This document shows positions 38,249 to 50,765 of a stretch of DNA of 64,000 bases, piece by piece. Origin of the DNA: Opisthorchis felineus (taxonomy: Eukaryota > Platyhelminthes > Trematoda > Opisthorchiida > Opisthorchiidae). The position numbers were made by a program, and so were the translations under genes. The stretch is taken from contig SJOL01009509.1 in NCBI GenBank assembly GCA_004794785.1, forward strand, positions 17,248-81,247, in the 5' to 3' direction. How positions within the stretch are numbered: position 1 is the first letter of the stretch; every line of letters starts with the position of its first letter. Under the pieces are notes generated by a model, which worked only from the letters and a program-made list of their open reading frames with translations, was not told the origin of the DNA and did no database searches.

Positions 38249-38461
38249 TGACAAAGGGGAGAAGAACTGCACATCTTTGGCAGTGCCGTGAGTTGATGTA
38301 CTACCAGCTGGCATGCCCAACTAGAACTTTTGTAGGTTTCCATAGTGGCGAAGCTGGAGGACTATTCTAAGGGCACGTTTCTTTCGTTCTAGGCTATAAA
38401 CCTGATACACCAGATACAAATACAACTAAGTGATTATTTTGACCGTGATTTGTGAATTGAC

Positions 38462-38696
38462 CGACACTGAGTTAAAGTGCTCAAAGCAAGCGAATGAATT
38501 CGACCAAAGTTGGCCCGAAAAGTGCACAACTGACGGACTGCATTCATTTGCGAAGGACATTATGCTGACTCACGTGAATCTCTCATTCATGGTATTTTCT
38601 GCTAAAGGTGTGTTCTGCCGAGAAACTATACTTCAGTGGCTTGAATTCCGTACCGAGAAAATCATAAGCTTTCCCGAAGCACATTCATTTGGGTAA
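38462..38696 (+). CDS. Possible coding segment, unassigned
   Basis: An open plus-strand stretch reading QANEFDQSWPEKCTTDGLHS and later TILQWLEFRTEKIISFPEAH, closing at TAA next to a possible donor (TTTGG then GTAACA). No family is recognised and splice borders are not convincing. Confidence 0.15.
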
Positions 38697-39296
38697 CACC
38701 ATCAAAGATCTATTTAGGCCTCCTGCTAACTTCCGTGTAATCTTCAAAAGAATGTCTTTCGTCAGTAACATTTTAGCTCTTTTGCAAATAAGCAGAAAAA
38801 CCATTAGTCTTGTCCGACTGATGCAGGATTGTACCCAGGTGCCTTCATGTCCCCGTAATATCAGACCATTGTGTTAACATGACAAGATTCGTCACGACTA
38901 ACACCGATTCAGTTCGGTTCGGTCTCGTCTGACTTGCCCAGGATCACCAACATCATAAACTAATTGACTGGAGACAAAAAATCCCCATTCGAATAAGATC
39001 AGAGGCGAGAAGCGGGTCGGAATTTCCCAGGCCGGAACCAAGTGCGCGTCATTTCGGAAAAACTCACAAACAAGGATGCCAGGTATACGATTTCAACTAT
39101 ACAGGTTTCAAAGTGTTCATCCAGAAAAAGAGGACACCAAAAATAAGACGAACCATTTTCCCAACAGTCTTACGTTATCCCTCGGTTGAGTTTGCAAGGT
39201 GTGGCTGACACACCAAAAATTAGCAAGCCGAAGCTGCGGCTAGCTGAACTAAACGTAAACAGACTCGCTAGGATAATCCACTGTATACACACAACA

Positions 39297-39470
39297 CACT
39301 ACTCATAGGTTGCTGAAAACTCTTCGAAGGCTCACGACCCGTTTCGCCGATCTTGGAGCTCATCATGTAGGCGCAGTTCGCATGTTTCCCTCGACCCTAT
39401 GTTCTACTTGAACCCAAATTGTACGAAATTAGCAAACTACACTCATTTGCATACCAATCCGACTGAATCC
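39297..39470 (-). mobile_element. Half-copy of the hammerhead foldback element
   Basis: The minus strand aligns with 28205-28373 over about 170 bp, including AAGTAGAACATA, GCGCCTACATGATGAG and GGCGAAACGGGTCGTG. The first core C is A (ATGATGA), so the ribozyme should be dead. The other inverted arm is missing, so this may be the monomer form of the family. Confidence 0.75.
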
Positions 39471-41468
39471 ATCGTTTATGCTGTTCTCCATTACTTAAAA
39501 GTCATCCCGGGTTCAGTAAAAATTCTTGAACCCATGTGCGTCATAACGACTGCGCAGTACTGGATCCCTGTTGTCACGATCAACGAGACAGCTGACATTA
39601 ACTACAGTTAGTCCCCTCAGCCACCAAGACATCAGTGACACGCACAGGATCAGTAGGATATCGATGACTCCGACACCGAGAACCATATGGATATCTGCAC
39701 AGATACACATCAGAGATATCATCTTATGGAAAACAACACTACCGGACCAAGAAGGTTGGAGGAATCTTGGAATTTGAATGACTAGGCTTATGGGTAGGCA
39801 TCCAGGAGAGCATTGGCGGAATAAACTGATTCTCGCTCACGAACATCAGCCCCCACATGCCACATTCATGCGCGTTTCAGAGGTCTGTAGCTGATCCTCA
39901 CTTTTGAAGAGCCTCGATTGGCTCCGCGGTCATCGATCTAGTCAAGGAAATATGTTCACTGTACCACCACCACCGAGTCGTCACAGACGTCAGAATCTGT
40001 CATCCAGAATATGACAACGCCGTCAGCCCGAAAATCACTAGAACGACCTTCTATTTAACGTCGATCTTTCGGCTTGACAAGATTCTGTTGGATTTCCACT
40101 ATAGCTCTGATATCATACACTGATCGAAATGAATACATACTCGACCGTATTTATTCAACTGTGCTGTCGAAGTGATATAATCCTTCAAAAAGCATCTGAA
40201 TACATAAGCCGTATTATCTAATCGGTTTTTACGCCGGCCACGGCGGTAAAGATGGTCCAATCTTCAATTAAACAAGAAATCGTTACTAAGACCGCGAAAC
40301 GTCAGACAAACATCGATTTCAGATCACAGGTCTACCATTCAGCGGCATTACAATTAGAAGACTCTTGTACACCAAAGTGTCTTCGATATCTTTAGAGTCC
40401 AGTTGACCAAGATCCTTTCGCACACACGTGAGATTGATCTTTTGATTGAGAGAAGATGTGGTTACTCACCTAGTTGATATACTCGTGTCCCTTCGGTAAT
40501 GCCAAGCGGACAACATAGGTCAATAAAGGAAACAACAACAAAATGTACAGATCAACCGAATTCACGAATGAACCGGGATATCCTACAGTTTGGTGTGATT
40601 AGGGCGTGCCACTGGGGTCAAACGTATTCTTCTCGACTTTTCCGCCCGAATGGGGCATCGACAGTTTCAACATGAATCCCCGAAACAGTTGTTCATTGAA
40701 TTTACAGTCAATGTTACTTAACATCCGCGAACATCCCAATAACACACTGGGTTGCGCTCTGGGGGTAGGTCACTCCCTAGTCCTGAACTGTTCTCGATAT
40801 TGATCACCGGATTTCACTAGTGACGCTTCAAGGTCACAAGTGTGATCTGACGTAAGATGGCTACAAGTTAACGAATAGCGAGGTTTTCGAGTTTTGATTT
40901 CAGCTTCCGGCACGTCAGAAGAGCGTTCGAGGATAATACACGTCCGAAACACGCAGAGATAATGAAGGCCCTTTGGATTCATCACGTTTTTGGTCCATGG
41001 ATGTTCCATTAATTCTTGAGATGGCCCGACAGAAATCTCAGGACTTCTCGACACGACTGTAGGGATAATTCAATGTCTAGTTACCACGTCCTGAGAAGCG
41101 CGCAATTCTTTCGATTCCCCATCAGACATCCGACACCTTGGGAATATCGAGTCAGCTTCAAATTCCTGTTGAATCAACGTCGGAATGCAGTAAAAAGTGT
41201 GCCAAACCTCAGTTTCAGTGACTAATAGTAAAATGGATCACAATGCCCCGAAAAGTTCTCATGCAATCAGTCTGGTTTGGTTAACATAGCGTTCCGTACA
41301 CTAGCAGCGTGGTGATTTGAGCTTAAGGAGCAAAAAGCTGGAATTTTCCATTTATCCGACCGTCATGGGTCACTCGTCAAACAAGTTGAATCTTCTAGGT
41401 TAAACGGAGGCAGAGGGAATCGGAAAAACCGGCAGCATTCCACACAAAATCATGACGTATACAAACAG

Positions 41469-41576
41469 ATCTTAGCCAGCGCATTGTCAACGCCGAACAA
41501 ACACATTTGGGTCAGGAACTCGTCTACGCGCAAGACGAGTTACTGCAAATCCAGCATGATGCTTTCATGTCCTTAG
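41469..41576 (+). CDS. Candidate exon a of unidentified plus-strand gene
   Basis: An open segment bounded by ACAAACAG and by TTAG then GTAACC. It reads LSQRIVNAEQTHLGQELVYA then QDELLQIQHDAFMSL, a charged, helix-like segment. It ends at phase 1, and its last G combines with the first TG of the segment at 41931 to keep the frame. No family is recognised. The call rests on composition, splice-like borders and phase match only. Confidence 0.45.
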   Translation: MLASALSTPNKHIWVRNSSTRKTSYCKSSMMLSCP

Positions 41577-41930
41577 GTAACCTTATCGTCGAGTGGGAAA
41601 GTTACCGTATGCATTACTTCGAGTTTGTTCAGTGGCACGATGCAGGAACAACAGGGATTGTTGTTCTCCCTCCTCCACTCCACCGCAGTTACCTGAATAT
41701 CCAGAAAGCGGAAATCCCACGGCTGCCAACGAACGCGGGCGAGTTTCAGAGGGTTAGCTTTTAGAGGCTGTTTACTTGCTGTTTTCATACGCCAGTTGGA
41801 TGGAAAATCTACATTCATTGTTTTCACACCCAAACTTCCTAGCAAAATCTTAGAAATAATTTGTGTATTGGCTACAATTCACACACAACATTTACTTATT
41901 AAGACACAAGACTTACAAATTTCCTTCCAG

Positions 41931-42012
41931 TGAACTTTGTCGGGAATCGAATTGAAACGGAAGTGTCTGGCTCCATAAAACCTTCAAAGGAGCCGTTTGT
42001 TGAAACCGCTAG
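41931..42012 (+). CDS. Candidate exon b of unidentified plus-strand gene
   Basis: Follows a good acceptor (AATTTCCTTCCAG) and reads VNFVGNRIETEVSGSIKPSK then EPFVETA in phase with candidate exon a; the intron would be 354 nt. The donor proposed (GCTAG then GTCGGAG) is weak, and the frame stays open to 42196, so the end is uncertain. It may belong with the segments near 43.7 kb, but the link to them was not resolved. Confidence 0.45.
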
Positions 42013-43637
42013 GTCGGAGTATGTGCTGTCGTTCGGATCCAGTGGGTCACGTACACGAACCACTACCCGAGGTAATCAATCTGCTGGAGCGCTTCGACGA
42101 TCGGGTCAGTTCGACCTGCAGGCACATGCACGCTGTGCAGCCCGCTGGCGAGTCTACGCACGACTGACTTGCTCTATAGGGGCCAAAGCACGGTAGAAAG
42201 GCCTGCGCGCCGCTGATTGTAGGCGAATAGGAAGGCTGTCCAACGGCTTCAAACTCGACCAATGGTGTTTTGCTTGGTTTGCAGACAGGTAGGCGACCTT
42301 GGCTTAGAGCGCTGTAGTTTCGCTGTTTTCGGCTGCGAACGTGCACGAGCTTATTGAACGTTCCGGGCAGCTACACTACTGCACGTACGAAAATAAGAGC
42401 GTGATGCCGATTAGCATCAGCTAGGTGACAAATGCATCATACCGACCACTATTTCAGCATAGCTTCCTCCATTCTTGCAGATGCTTGTGAGATTTATGGA
42501 GCTGTCTGTCTTGACAAAATTATCTTAGTTGGTCCATATCAAGGCGGGGAAGATAAGCCTTGATTAAAGCTCATTAGCAGTGCCGCCATTGGAGTCCCAG
42601 ACATCTGACACGCAAAGCGACCCCGTGGCCCTGTCTGACTAGGAAATCCTGATAGATGACCCGACCAGTTAAGAGAACCACGACAGTTTCTAGGTCGTCA
42701 TTCGGGCTGTTGGCATCCCACTCCCGTCGCTCAAGCATGATCACGTTCAGTTTTCAGACTTGATAACCTAGGTTAATTCGGTGTGCGCTGATGGGGTACT
42801 GGTAAGGCTAGCCAAAGATATCCTGAGGAGCTCCACTCACAGTCAAACTGGAGTTCAGTGCCCGCCAACTTTGGTGTGGACTAACCAGAATGGTTCCTCC
42901 AGGGTATGAGGAGAACTGTTCAAGTAACTACGAACTGCCAGGGCAAGATTTCCACCCGAACCGACTAACGTAATTACGAGTTGTCAGCAGATCATTTAAT
43001 GTCTCTGACACAATGAGAGAGAGAAGTAATTATGGGATGCGACCGAAAGAGACGGGTAACCTTGACTGGCATAGTCAGCATCAAAGTCGGCGAGTAAGCT
43101 ACGAGAGAAGTTGGTACGGGGCGCACGAACCTAGACAGTCACAGTGAGCAGCGAAAACGGTGGAAATACCCTAACTCTAACCACCTTCTCTAGGTAATTG
43201 GTTTTGTAGGAAGCAACTGTCTGAACTGTATAGCGGGTAGAGTATGTGTTCGGTCACCAAGGGGTCACGCGAACCATGTCATTTACGTCCCAATAAGCAG
43301 ATGAGCCCCAGTATAAGCAAAATCTGGGGTTTTCGTGTATCGAACTCAGTCTTCCTGATTATATCGGAGTAATTTCTGAACTTGCGGTTTGATGATTCCC
43401 AGGCGCTTCGTGAGGATGGATGTCTATATCGAACAAACAGTCTGAATACCCAAGGATGGTTCATTTGTTCACACCAGGGAAGAAATTGTATCCCCTTACG
43501 GTGAAAGCCATGTCACTACTGATAGCTCTCCATTTGTGATTCCAGAGTTTTGGCCAACTCGGATTGGACGTTAACGACCGCAGATTTTATTGAATGTTCA
43601 GTGATTACTCAAATTCGCCATGTTTAACTCGTGTTAG

Positions 43638-43700
43638 GCGTTTTTGTCACTGTTCTGTTTCGAAAAAAATCTTCCCATACTTCCTGCACGCCAAATGAGG
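43638..43700 (+). CDS. Candidate exon c, followed by a 34-nt intron
   Basis: Reads AFLSLFCFEKNLPILPARQM in phase 0 and ends at a strong donor (ATGAGG then GTGAGTATA). The acceptor is GTGTTAG. The next exon starts 34 nt later after TATTTCTACAG. The frame is open across both exons when the 34 nt are removed and is blocked or shifted if they are retained. No family is recognised. Confidence 0.5.
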
Positions 43701-43734
43701 GTGAGTATATAGTAAACTGTAAATATTTCTACAG

Positions 43735-43825
43735 AACGACGAGAATAATGAATTCGTTGTTAAACCCAGACTTCATCTCTTTGCTCATGACACCATCACA
43801 GATTCGCGGAATCGTTACAACTCAC
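43735..43825 (+). CDS. Candidate exon d of unidentified plus-strand gene
   Basis: Bounded by TATTTCTACAG and by the consensus donor ACTCAC then GTGAGTAAG. In phase 0 it reads NDENNEFVVKPRLHLFAHDT then ITDSRNRYNS, a protein-like composition without stops. It leaves at phase 1. A second frame of the same stretch is also open (43631-43879), which lowers certainty. Confidence 0.5.
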
Positions 43826-44112
43826 GTGAGTAAGCAACTGGATACTTACATGGTATTTCAACCGCATGACGAAGGTTAAAAAACAATCCTAACTTCACAT
43901 TCTTGAGTATATGCAACACGCAACATTGTTAAGGTTTAATGTGGCCATAGACTTGCTGGCACAAGAGCCTACAGAAGAGCAGTGTGGTACTCCATCATGA
44001 TACGAGGAAGCCCTCAAGAAGGAGACTGTTTTGGTCCTGCTGACCTTTTTTGCACTACAGCTCCATCCGGATAAAACGATAATGAAAAGGGTGGTCCTTT
44101 TTTGATTTTCAG

Positions 44113-44151
44113 CACAACTGGTTTGCTTCCAAGAGGATGAGTGGGAGTGGA
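44113..44151 (+). CDS. Weak candidate exon e
   Basis: After the acceptor TTTTGATTTTCAG a segment in the phase left by exon d reads QLVCFQEDEWEWKCC before weak donor choices (GTATCA or an earlier GTGGGA); the frame stops shortly after at TAA. Only the acceptor and phase support it. Confidence 0.25.
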
Positions 44152-45855
44152 AATGCTGCGTATCACTGACCCGGATTTAATGATAGTCGATTGTCACTTC
44201 AAACGGTTGATTTCATACGCACTACATGCCAGGATCCTTTTAGGACTGCCATGCTATGTTTGGCGCGTTATCTTTAAGTACCCGCAGACCACAGACATAT
44301 CGGCGCTATGATGTGGATTGTGCATAATGAAGCCTTAACAAAAGACGACCTGCCCAGATGAAAAGGGTTGGTAACTATAATACGGGTTCATCACACACGT
44401 GTGTACCTGCGTCACATTATTGCAAGTGTATTCACTTTAAATAAAAAGAAATACAAAGTTTCTTCCCACAAGACAGTCCCCCAGCATGCAAACCCTCTGC
44501 CGAACGACTCCTGCCATAACGTATTCCAACAATCAATTAACGAATAACATACAACGGGTGCGAACCAACTAGTATGAGATGCTTTCTGATCGATATGCAA
44601 GACTAACATCTCTGCTGCGATTCGACGGAAGATTGCCACGTTCCATCCAAGCGAAACTGTAGGGAACCAATGAGGCAAATCAGAGACATGTTATTATTAT
44701 GGACCGGTTGGCTGATTCGTGCCTAATTAACTAAGGAATGGAAGAAACTAGGCAACTCACCACGAATGCTATCTGGATCACGGGTAGCTGGGTGTGAGTT
44801 TAGGTAAGAAAGTCCCGAACCTCGCCCACTCCAGTGCTGGTTAGACACCCAGCGAGATAGAACTAACGAGACTGATGCCTCTGCGAGTGTCGCAAGACGA
44901 AACCTACAGTCACAGTCCTAGCTGGAACTGGTGACAGAGAAAAGGGACGAGGCAGCTGTGACAGCGTTGAACACCCGAGATGAGCCTGGCAATGGACACT
45001 GTTACAAAATCAATGAGGCTGTGCGCTGGTGAAATACAAGTACCAATCAGGTGCAGCCGGCAACCGACAGGCACGTTCGGGAACATGTGGCGAAACAGTG
45101 ATGCATTGGCAAAGTTGACAATATAGGCAAAGCATCCCCACGGACGAATTTTTTCGTATGACGTTCTTCACGAAGTAGATTAGAAACCAGTTCAGCAGTG
45201 TAACGTCCAACAACATTCACTAAAACACCATGCATGAAAACTGAGTTCGAAGGCCTTTTTACTCGGCAGCCACTGCAACATGCGTGGCCTGCTAGACTTT
45301 TGCGCTCGTTTTCAGACCACAGAGATGCGTTTTCCACCCGGTTAGCTGACAGGCCAATTTACAGCTGAATAGCAAGTTTTGCACCAAAGGATTTCGGATC
45401 AAATGTAGGTCACCTCGCAGTGCGAATGTCACTCGTGGAGATAAGTTTGTGGTTTGGTCAGGTATTTTCTGTTGTAGACCACAGTTTTGTTAATGCCTTC
45501 TTAATACCGTGAACCCGAGTCTGGATAGCCGCTTGATAGCCTGACACGCTTAGCCAAACCAGAAAGCCAATGAACGTACGAATCAGCGGATCTATTGAAC
45601 TCTGACGCGCACATGTGTGTACTGTGCAGTCGAAAACGGACTGCTCATAAGGCTCACATGGAAAGTTCTAGGCGGACCAAAAAATGATACTAAAAACAGA
45701 ACTCATCTGTTAAGGACAACTGAAGAACAACCAATTAAATCTGTCCCAACGAAAACGGTTATTCCATTGGCATTTGGGTAGTCCAGTTAAGTTCGGAACT
45801 CGTTCTCCTAATACCTCCTCTTTGAAGCTGAATAGTATAAGTCTAATGGCTTCGT

Positions 45856-46639
45856 TTAACCTGAATCTTTGTCACCGTCATCCTTCTGCGTATCGTCCTT
45901 CGTGAATGTTGATACACAGGCGCTTCCGGTAGCCGCTCCGCAACTTAGGTGTCTGTTGTCCTTCCTCTGTTCATATCCAGATTTTCTATCAAAATGTCCA
46001 GAGGCAATGCATTCGATCTCCGGGTGGGTTGTGAATAAGCCTGTTTCAGTTGATTCCCACGACAAGCCCACATCAACACCATAGATGACATTTCCGATTC
46101 GGCGAGTTATTCTGCCAAGACGCCAGGATACGCGATTACTATGATAGTCCTTTACTAACACGCTCTGTCCGATGTCAGAATGCCGCCAATTTGCACCATG
46201 CTTGAGATTATAGTAGGACTCCATTTTCTGACTTCATTACGCAACCTCCCCCTTTAAAAAGCTTCAGAAGATCAAAGGTGCTTCGAGGAGTGCGGTAGAG
46301 TAGTGTCTCTGCAGGCGATTTGCCCTCCGGCGTGGACGGATTTGGAGTCAGGCGGTACATTTAGAGGAACTGTTGTAGGTTGTTTGCTGTGGTTCCTTCC
46401 CCTTCCGCCTTCAACAAAGCTCTTTTGAAAGTATCTACGAGTCGTTCTGCCATGCCGTTTGATTGTGGGTGATATGGGGGCTTTCTAACGTATTCAGTCC
46501 CACTGGCAAGACAGAAGTCCGAGAATTGGAACGACGTGAACTGTGTCCCGTTGTCAGATACGAGCTTTTCAGGATAGCCGAAATGACTGAAGACTTCCTG
46601 CAACTTGTTAATGGTTGCTGTGGTCGTCGTTGTCTTCAT
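45856..46639 (-). pseudogene. Gypsy integrase fragments
   Basis: First frame (46639-46361): FSHFGYPEKLVSDNGTQFTS and PPYHPQSNGMAERLVDTFKR, the second Asp and the Glu region of the DDE core. Second frame (46224-45856): IGQSVLVKDYHSNRVSWRLG then RITRRIGNVIYGVDVG, the C-terminal SH3-like part. The two are in different frames. The zinc-binding N-terminus is scattered with stops near 46.7-46.9 kb. Confidence 0.85.
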
Positions 46640-46965
46640 AGGAAAAATCTCTGGTCACTAGCTGTAAGCGTTCACGATTATGAGAAAACTTTGACCGTTC
46701 ACGGGACCTGCATAGTCCACATGTATCCTTGACCATGCATTTTGTGGTACCGGCCAAGAACGGAGTTCATATCTTCTAGGGGACTTTGAAGCCAACGGAC
46801 ATTCTTGACAAGATCTGACGAGCGTTTTGACATGGCTGTCAATGTGAGACCAATAAACATAGCTTCAGATCAACCATTTCATTCGGTTGATCCCGGGATG
46901 TTCTTTTTGAAACTGTTGAAAAACAAGCTTTCGCAGCTCCTCTGGTAGGACCACGCGTTCTGCGA

Positions 46966-47466
46966 TCAGTAGACAGTCGTCAACAACGGAAAGTGATGAT
47001 CGTTTTTGATAAAACTGAAGCAAGTCTTTGTTTTTAATATTCCGTGGTACTTCTTTCCTCGACTCAGCAGCGGGTCCTGTATGGTCTCCTTGAGTATCAT
47101 TGTGAATGTGATTCTAGTACCTTTGATAGCTTCCATTAGTGTACATCGTATTTTCGGTTCAGCTGAGATCTGAGCTATAACTGAATCTTCCGAGTCCGGT
47201 GGTCTATTTTGTAAAAGTCTTGATAATACATCTGCCTGACCGATCTTGTCAGTCGATTTAAACTTGATGCTGAAGCTGTTACCGATTAACATTGTAGCCC
47301 ATCTTTGAAGTCGAATGGCAGAATAGACAGGAATGCCTTTCTTGGATCCGAACACGGCTAATAATGGTTTGTGGTAGGTAATTAATGTGAATTTATGGCT
47401 ATAAAGCAGCTTGTGAAAGTTTTTCACAGCAGAAACAATAGCCAAATCTTCTTTTTCGATCTGCAT
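46966..47466 (-). pseudogene. Gypsy RNase H domain, Asp changed to Tyr
   Basis: The frame reads MQIEKEDLAIVSAVKNFHKL, then KFTLITYHKPLLAVFGSKKG and RLQRWATMLIGNSFSIKFKS, ending with DVLSRLLQNR. This is the RNase H domain that removes the RNA template. The usual TDHKPL box reads TYHKPL, so a catalytic Asp is lost. The frame closes at TAA/TAG near 46966. Confidence 0.87.
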
Positions 47467-47684
47467 GTAACTACGTTATGCAGCTGTTGAAGATCGAGCA
47501 GAATGGGCTATGGCTTTTCCGAGCCATCTTCAAACGTATGTGAAATGGCTGCTCCCACGCCATAGCTGGATGCATCGGTCGCAACAGCGACATCACGAGA
47601 CGGGTCGTAATGTGTCAAAAGTAGGTCGGATTTAAGCACAGCCTTGATTTTCTGAAAACTGTCTTGGCAATCAGCGTCCCAATT

Positions 47685-48573
47685 TCATTGAGAGTCCTTG
47701 AGTAGCAGACGGTTCAGGGGACCACGGATATCATGCATTGTTGGCACAAAAGCACTATGATGACCAATGAGTCCCGGAAATGACCTCAATGTAGGTAAAT
47801 TCTTGGGTGGATGCATTTTTTGATGGCATCTATGTTTTTCGGGTTCGGTCTTCTGCCATGGCGATCGAGTATGAATCTGAGATGTTTGGTGGAATCCATG
47901 AAAAATGGACACTTTTCACTTCTGAGGTGGAATATTGCCTGTGCGGACTTAACACCAAATGACAGTCGGTTGTATTGGAAAAGTCTACGATGTGTATTTA
48001 TTGTAAGTAGGCGCTTACTCTCGTCTGAGACTTAAACCTGCAAGTGCGCGTCAGATGGATCCAAATTGACAAAATATTTTCCACCGTTTAGCTTGGAAAA
48101 CAATACATCTGGAAACGACAGAGGGTATGGGTGATCATCTACTGTCGCGTTGAGATCAGTTGAAAAGCCTGCAATTATCCTGACTTTGCTGTAGGCTTTT
48201 TGACCACCACAGTCGGTGCTGCCCATTCTGAATGATTCACTGGTTGAATGACTCCCTCATTTTGCAGTCTCTGTAGCTCTTGATCAAGTACAGGCAAGAG
48301 AGCGTATGTAACAGGCCTCCTTGGGCGGAACACAGGTTTTGCATTCTGACATAGAAACCGAACGGCTTTCGTCTTTGAACGCTTTCCGAGGGTATCGTTG
48401 AACACACCCGAATAAGTTTTCAAAAGTTGTTCTGTCGATTTTGAGGTTTGAGAGACATCGGAATTTACAAGGTTGCATACAGTGTTCAGGGGAATTTCCA
48501 TCAGCTTCGGCCGGTCGATCCAGTCCAGGCCAATGAAGTCCAAATGTGGTTCTCCAAGATTTTCGGGCTCCAA
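47685..48573 (-). pseudogene. Gypsy reverse transcriptase with catalytic block deleted
   Basis: Recognisable RT sequence: ELQRLQNEGVIQPVNHSEWA, AAPTVVVKKP, IIAGFSTDLNATVDDHPYPL, LFSKLNGGKYFVNLDPSDAH. After FGVKSAQAIFH the sequence jumps straight to LRSEKCPFFMDSTKHLRFIL. In intact relatives about 45-55 residues, including the YLDD active site, lie between these two segments. The thumb part follows (DRHGRR, PPKNLPTLRSFPGLIGHHSA). Several frame changes are also present. Confidence 0.87.
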
Positions 48574-49299
48574 ATTTGTTGCAGCCTTTTGAATAACGTG
48601 ATTCGTAGGTGTCGTCTTTAGTGTACAGTAATATTCTTGTGACTACATCGTACAAACACCTGATGCAACACTAATTTCATAACTGGCAACGATGAATTCG
48701 ATCGGTGCTCTTTGATTTCAAGATAATGGTGGTGTTCCATAGTGCGCAGAAACCTACGCACATCGCATGGGAACGTCCGAAAATCGGCGGATATCCTGGA
48801 AAGTAATCTTGACCTGATCGAAATCAACTCCAGTGCATTATTTCATTCAAGCTATTTGAAGCTGTGTACCTGCAGGAATAGATCAGGAAAGCCATAGCCG
48901 GACATCGTAAAGAAGTGTGAGTGAATCACTCAAACGACTTTGGAATAAGTTATGACTATCTGTTCGGACGGACGGTTTTATTTCAGCAGAGTGCTGGAGG
49001 ACATTCGAGGATTTCCATGGACAAGACTATGAAAATATCAAGGAAGTATCCCGTTTTGCTACAATTTTCGGAAATACTCATCTAAAGCGTTCATTAGGAG
49101 AAGTCAAGTTAATGTCATATTTCAGCCAAATTGACTGGACGCAAGACTTGGAGGATAGGAGGCATGGAGTGTTATTTTCAGAAAGAAAGTATGTGAACCG
49201 GTGTTGTTACCATGTGGTTAGTCAAGGTATCAGTTGAACAACTTTTGTTTTTAAGGTGAGATTTTCTCCTGTAAGTGAATCCAATCTATGCTAAAAAGC

Positions 49300-49450
49300 C
49301 GAGGAGTACTGTTTCATCCTTACCGGGATTCACCAGCAGTGGGCATCTCACGAAACTCCAAAGAACCCCGAACCCGCGACCCCTTCCAGTAGTTTGAACA
49401 CCTAACCTTTCGGCCACGAGCGACTGATCAGCAAGATGACTAACTCGCAC
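49300..49450 (-). mobile_element. tRNA-like SINE with altered hammerhead
   Basis: Minus strand: GTGGCCGAAAGGTTAGG (A-box side), GTCGCGGGTTCGGGGTTC (B-box side), then GCCCACTGCTGGTGAATCCC and GGTAAGGATGAAACAGTA. The core reads CTGGTGA (one change), stem II AUCC/GGAU pairs fully, GAAA is intact, but stem I does not pair. Probably inactive. Confidence 0.6.
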
Positions 49451-50737
49451 TTCGACAGCATGTAGCGCCCCTCATTCTTCAATCACGGAAACCACAACAC
49501 GTGGTCTGCTACTGACTGGCTCCTCGAGTGACGACTTCTCAGATAGAAGTTTCACTCGTCGAGTGAATTATTCTCCGTCTGAGCTACTTAGGGAGTAATG
49601 TTTGGTTGTCAACAGCATGGATCATGGTAACCGGTCCTAAGTTGGACAACGGAGGACCTAACAGGGAGGTACTTATTTTCAACCTAGGAGGTGCTGTCAT
49701 CTTCACAGACTGAACGCTGTCCAGTTTCACTCCGTGTTGATTTCTAACTAAGGCAAATTCTCCAGCCACAGGCCCGAAATCACATCCAGCTGCGAACTAT
49801 CCAAAGATGCAGTGGCTGATTACTCGATGTCCTGTCTAGTGCACGAAGATCCAATAAGAAAAGCATTTTTTGAACTTTTTCGCGTCCGTTTAACTTGGGA
49901 CAGAAAAATTTTTCAGGATGTCACTCAAAGGGGATCTGTTTATTGAATGTAACATCACACTCGGTTTGGTAAGCACGGAACTCACATAATATCACGCAGC
50001 GTTGAGAAGAATTGCAGCACGTCCATAGTGATTCAAACGACAACTGCCATTGAGTCGCATTCGACGTGCGCGATTCGTTGTCGTCCTGATTGCAGTGGTC
50101 CCGTTCGTGATTATTAATCACCAACTGGCCGTGCGCTAGGTGCGAGCAAACTGGTAATTCAGTTGAACCGACCATCGTATAGTAGGCTAGTCCTGGTTAG
50201 CAACCACCGAGGTGCTGCGGTGAACTCATGACTAAGGTTCCCTAGGTCATTCTATCCACCATTCGTTCTTCAGGTCACATCAGCATTCCGTGGTTCAGTT
50301 CAAGATTTCTCTTGACTGGATGGGTTTGAAAGTTTTTTCAGCCCTTTACACTCTTCTGTTTGACCACGGACAAGGTCATATCGTCAGTTTTGTCACATCA
50401 GTCAATTCATACTGATTAATTCAGCCGGCACGCACCCAGTAAAGTTTGAACCATGAACTTCTGTTAAAGTCCATTGAACCCTGTAGAGTTGACCTCCTGT
50501 TGACAGGGTCCTCATAAAATTTCTACACAGTTGTTAGGCTCATCAATTTTCCAACATCACACTTTACAGACTATCCTTTTCCCGCAGACGGTTTGGTCTA
50601 GATCGCACGGAAGAATCGTCCGCATTCCATTCAGAAATGTGCATCATTTTAATGAAGCGGAAAAACCTGGAGTCTCCATGACGAAAGATTACTTAATCAA
50701 CAAGAAATCCAGTGCTTCTGACCATGGTGAAAAGACT

Positions 50738-50765
50738 TAGACCCTATTGTTCAAAATAGGGTCTA
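50738..50765. repeat. Perfect 11-bp hairpin
   Basis: TAGACCCTATT, six-base loop, AATAGGGTCTA, at the outer edge of the 3' LTR of the small gypsy element. Confidence 0.9.

Larger units (their letters stand above)
45856..48830 (-). mobile_element. Ty3/gypsy retrotransposon remnant (pol), inactive
   Basis: Pieces of a gypsy pol polyprotein lie in order on the minus strand: RT (48573-47685), RNase H (47466-46966) and integrase (46639-45856). Stops and frame changes interrupt it at several points. Gag and a clear protease motif were not found upstream (48830-50200). LTRs could not be defined; a purine-rich stretch just below the integrase end (rc of 45806-45830, AAAGAGGAGG) is a possible polypurine tract. 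The element lies in the presumed large intron of the plus-strand gene. Confidence 0.88.

Noticed and set aside
45047..45337. Minus-strand frame of 96 codons with a protein-like look
   Set aside because: No family motif and no splice borders that would tie it to a gene.
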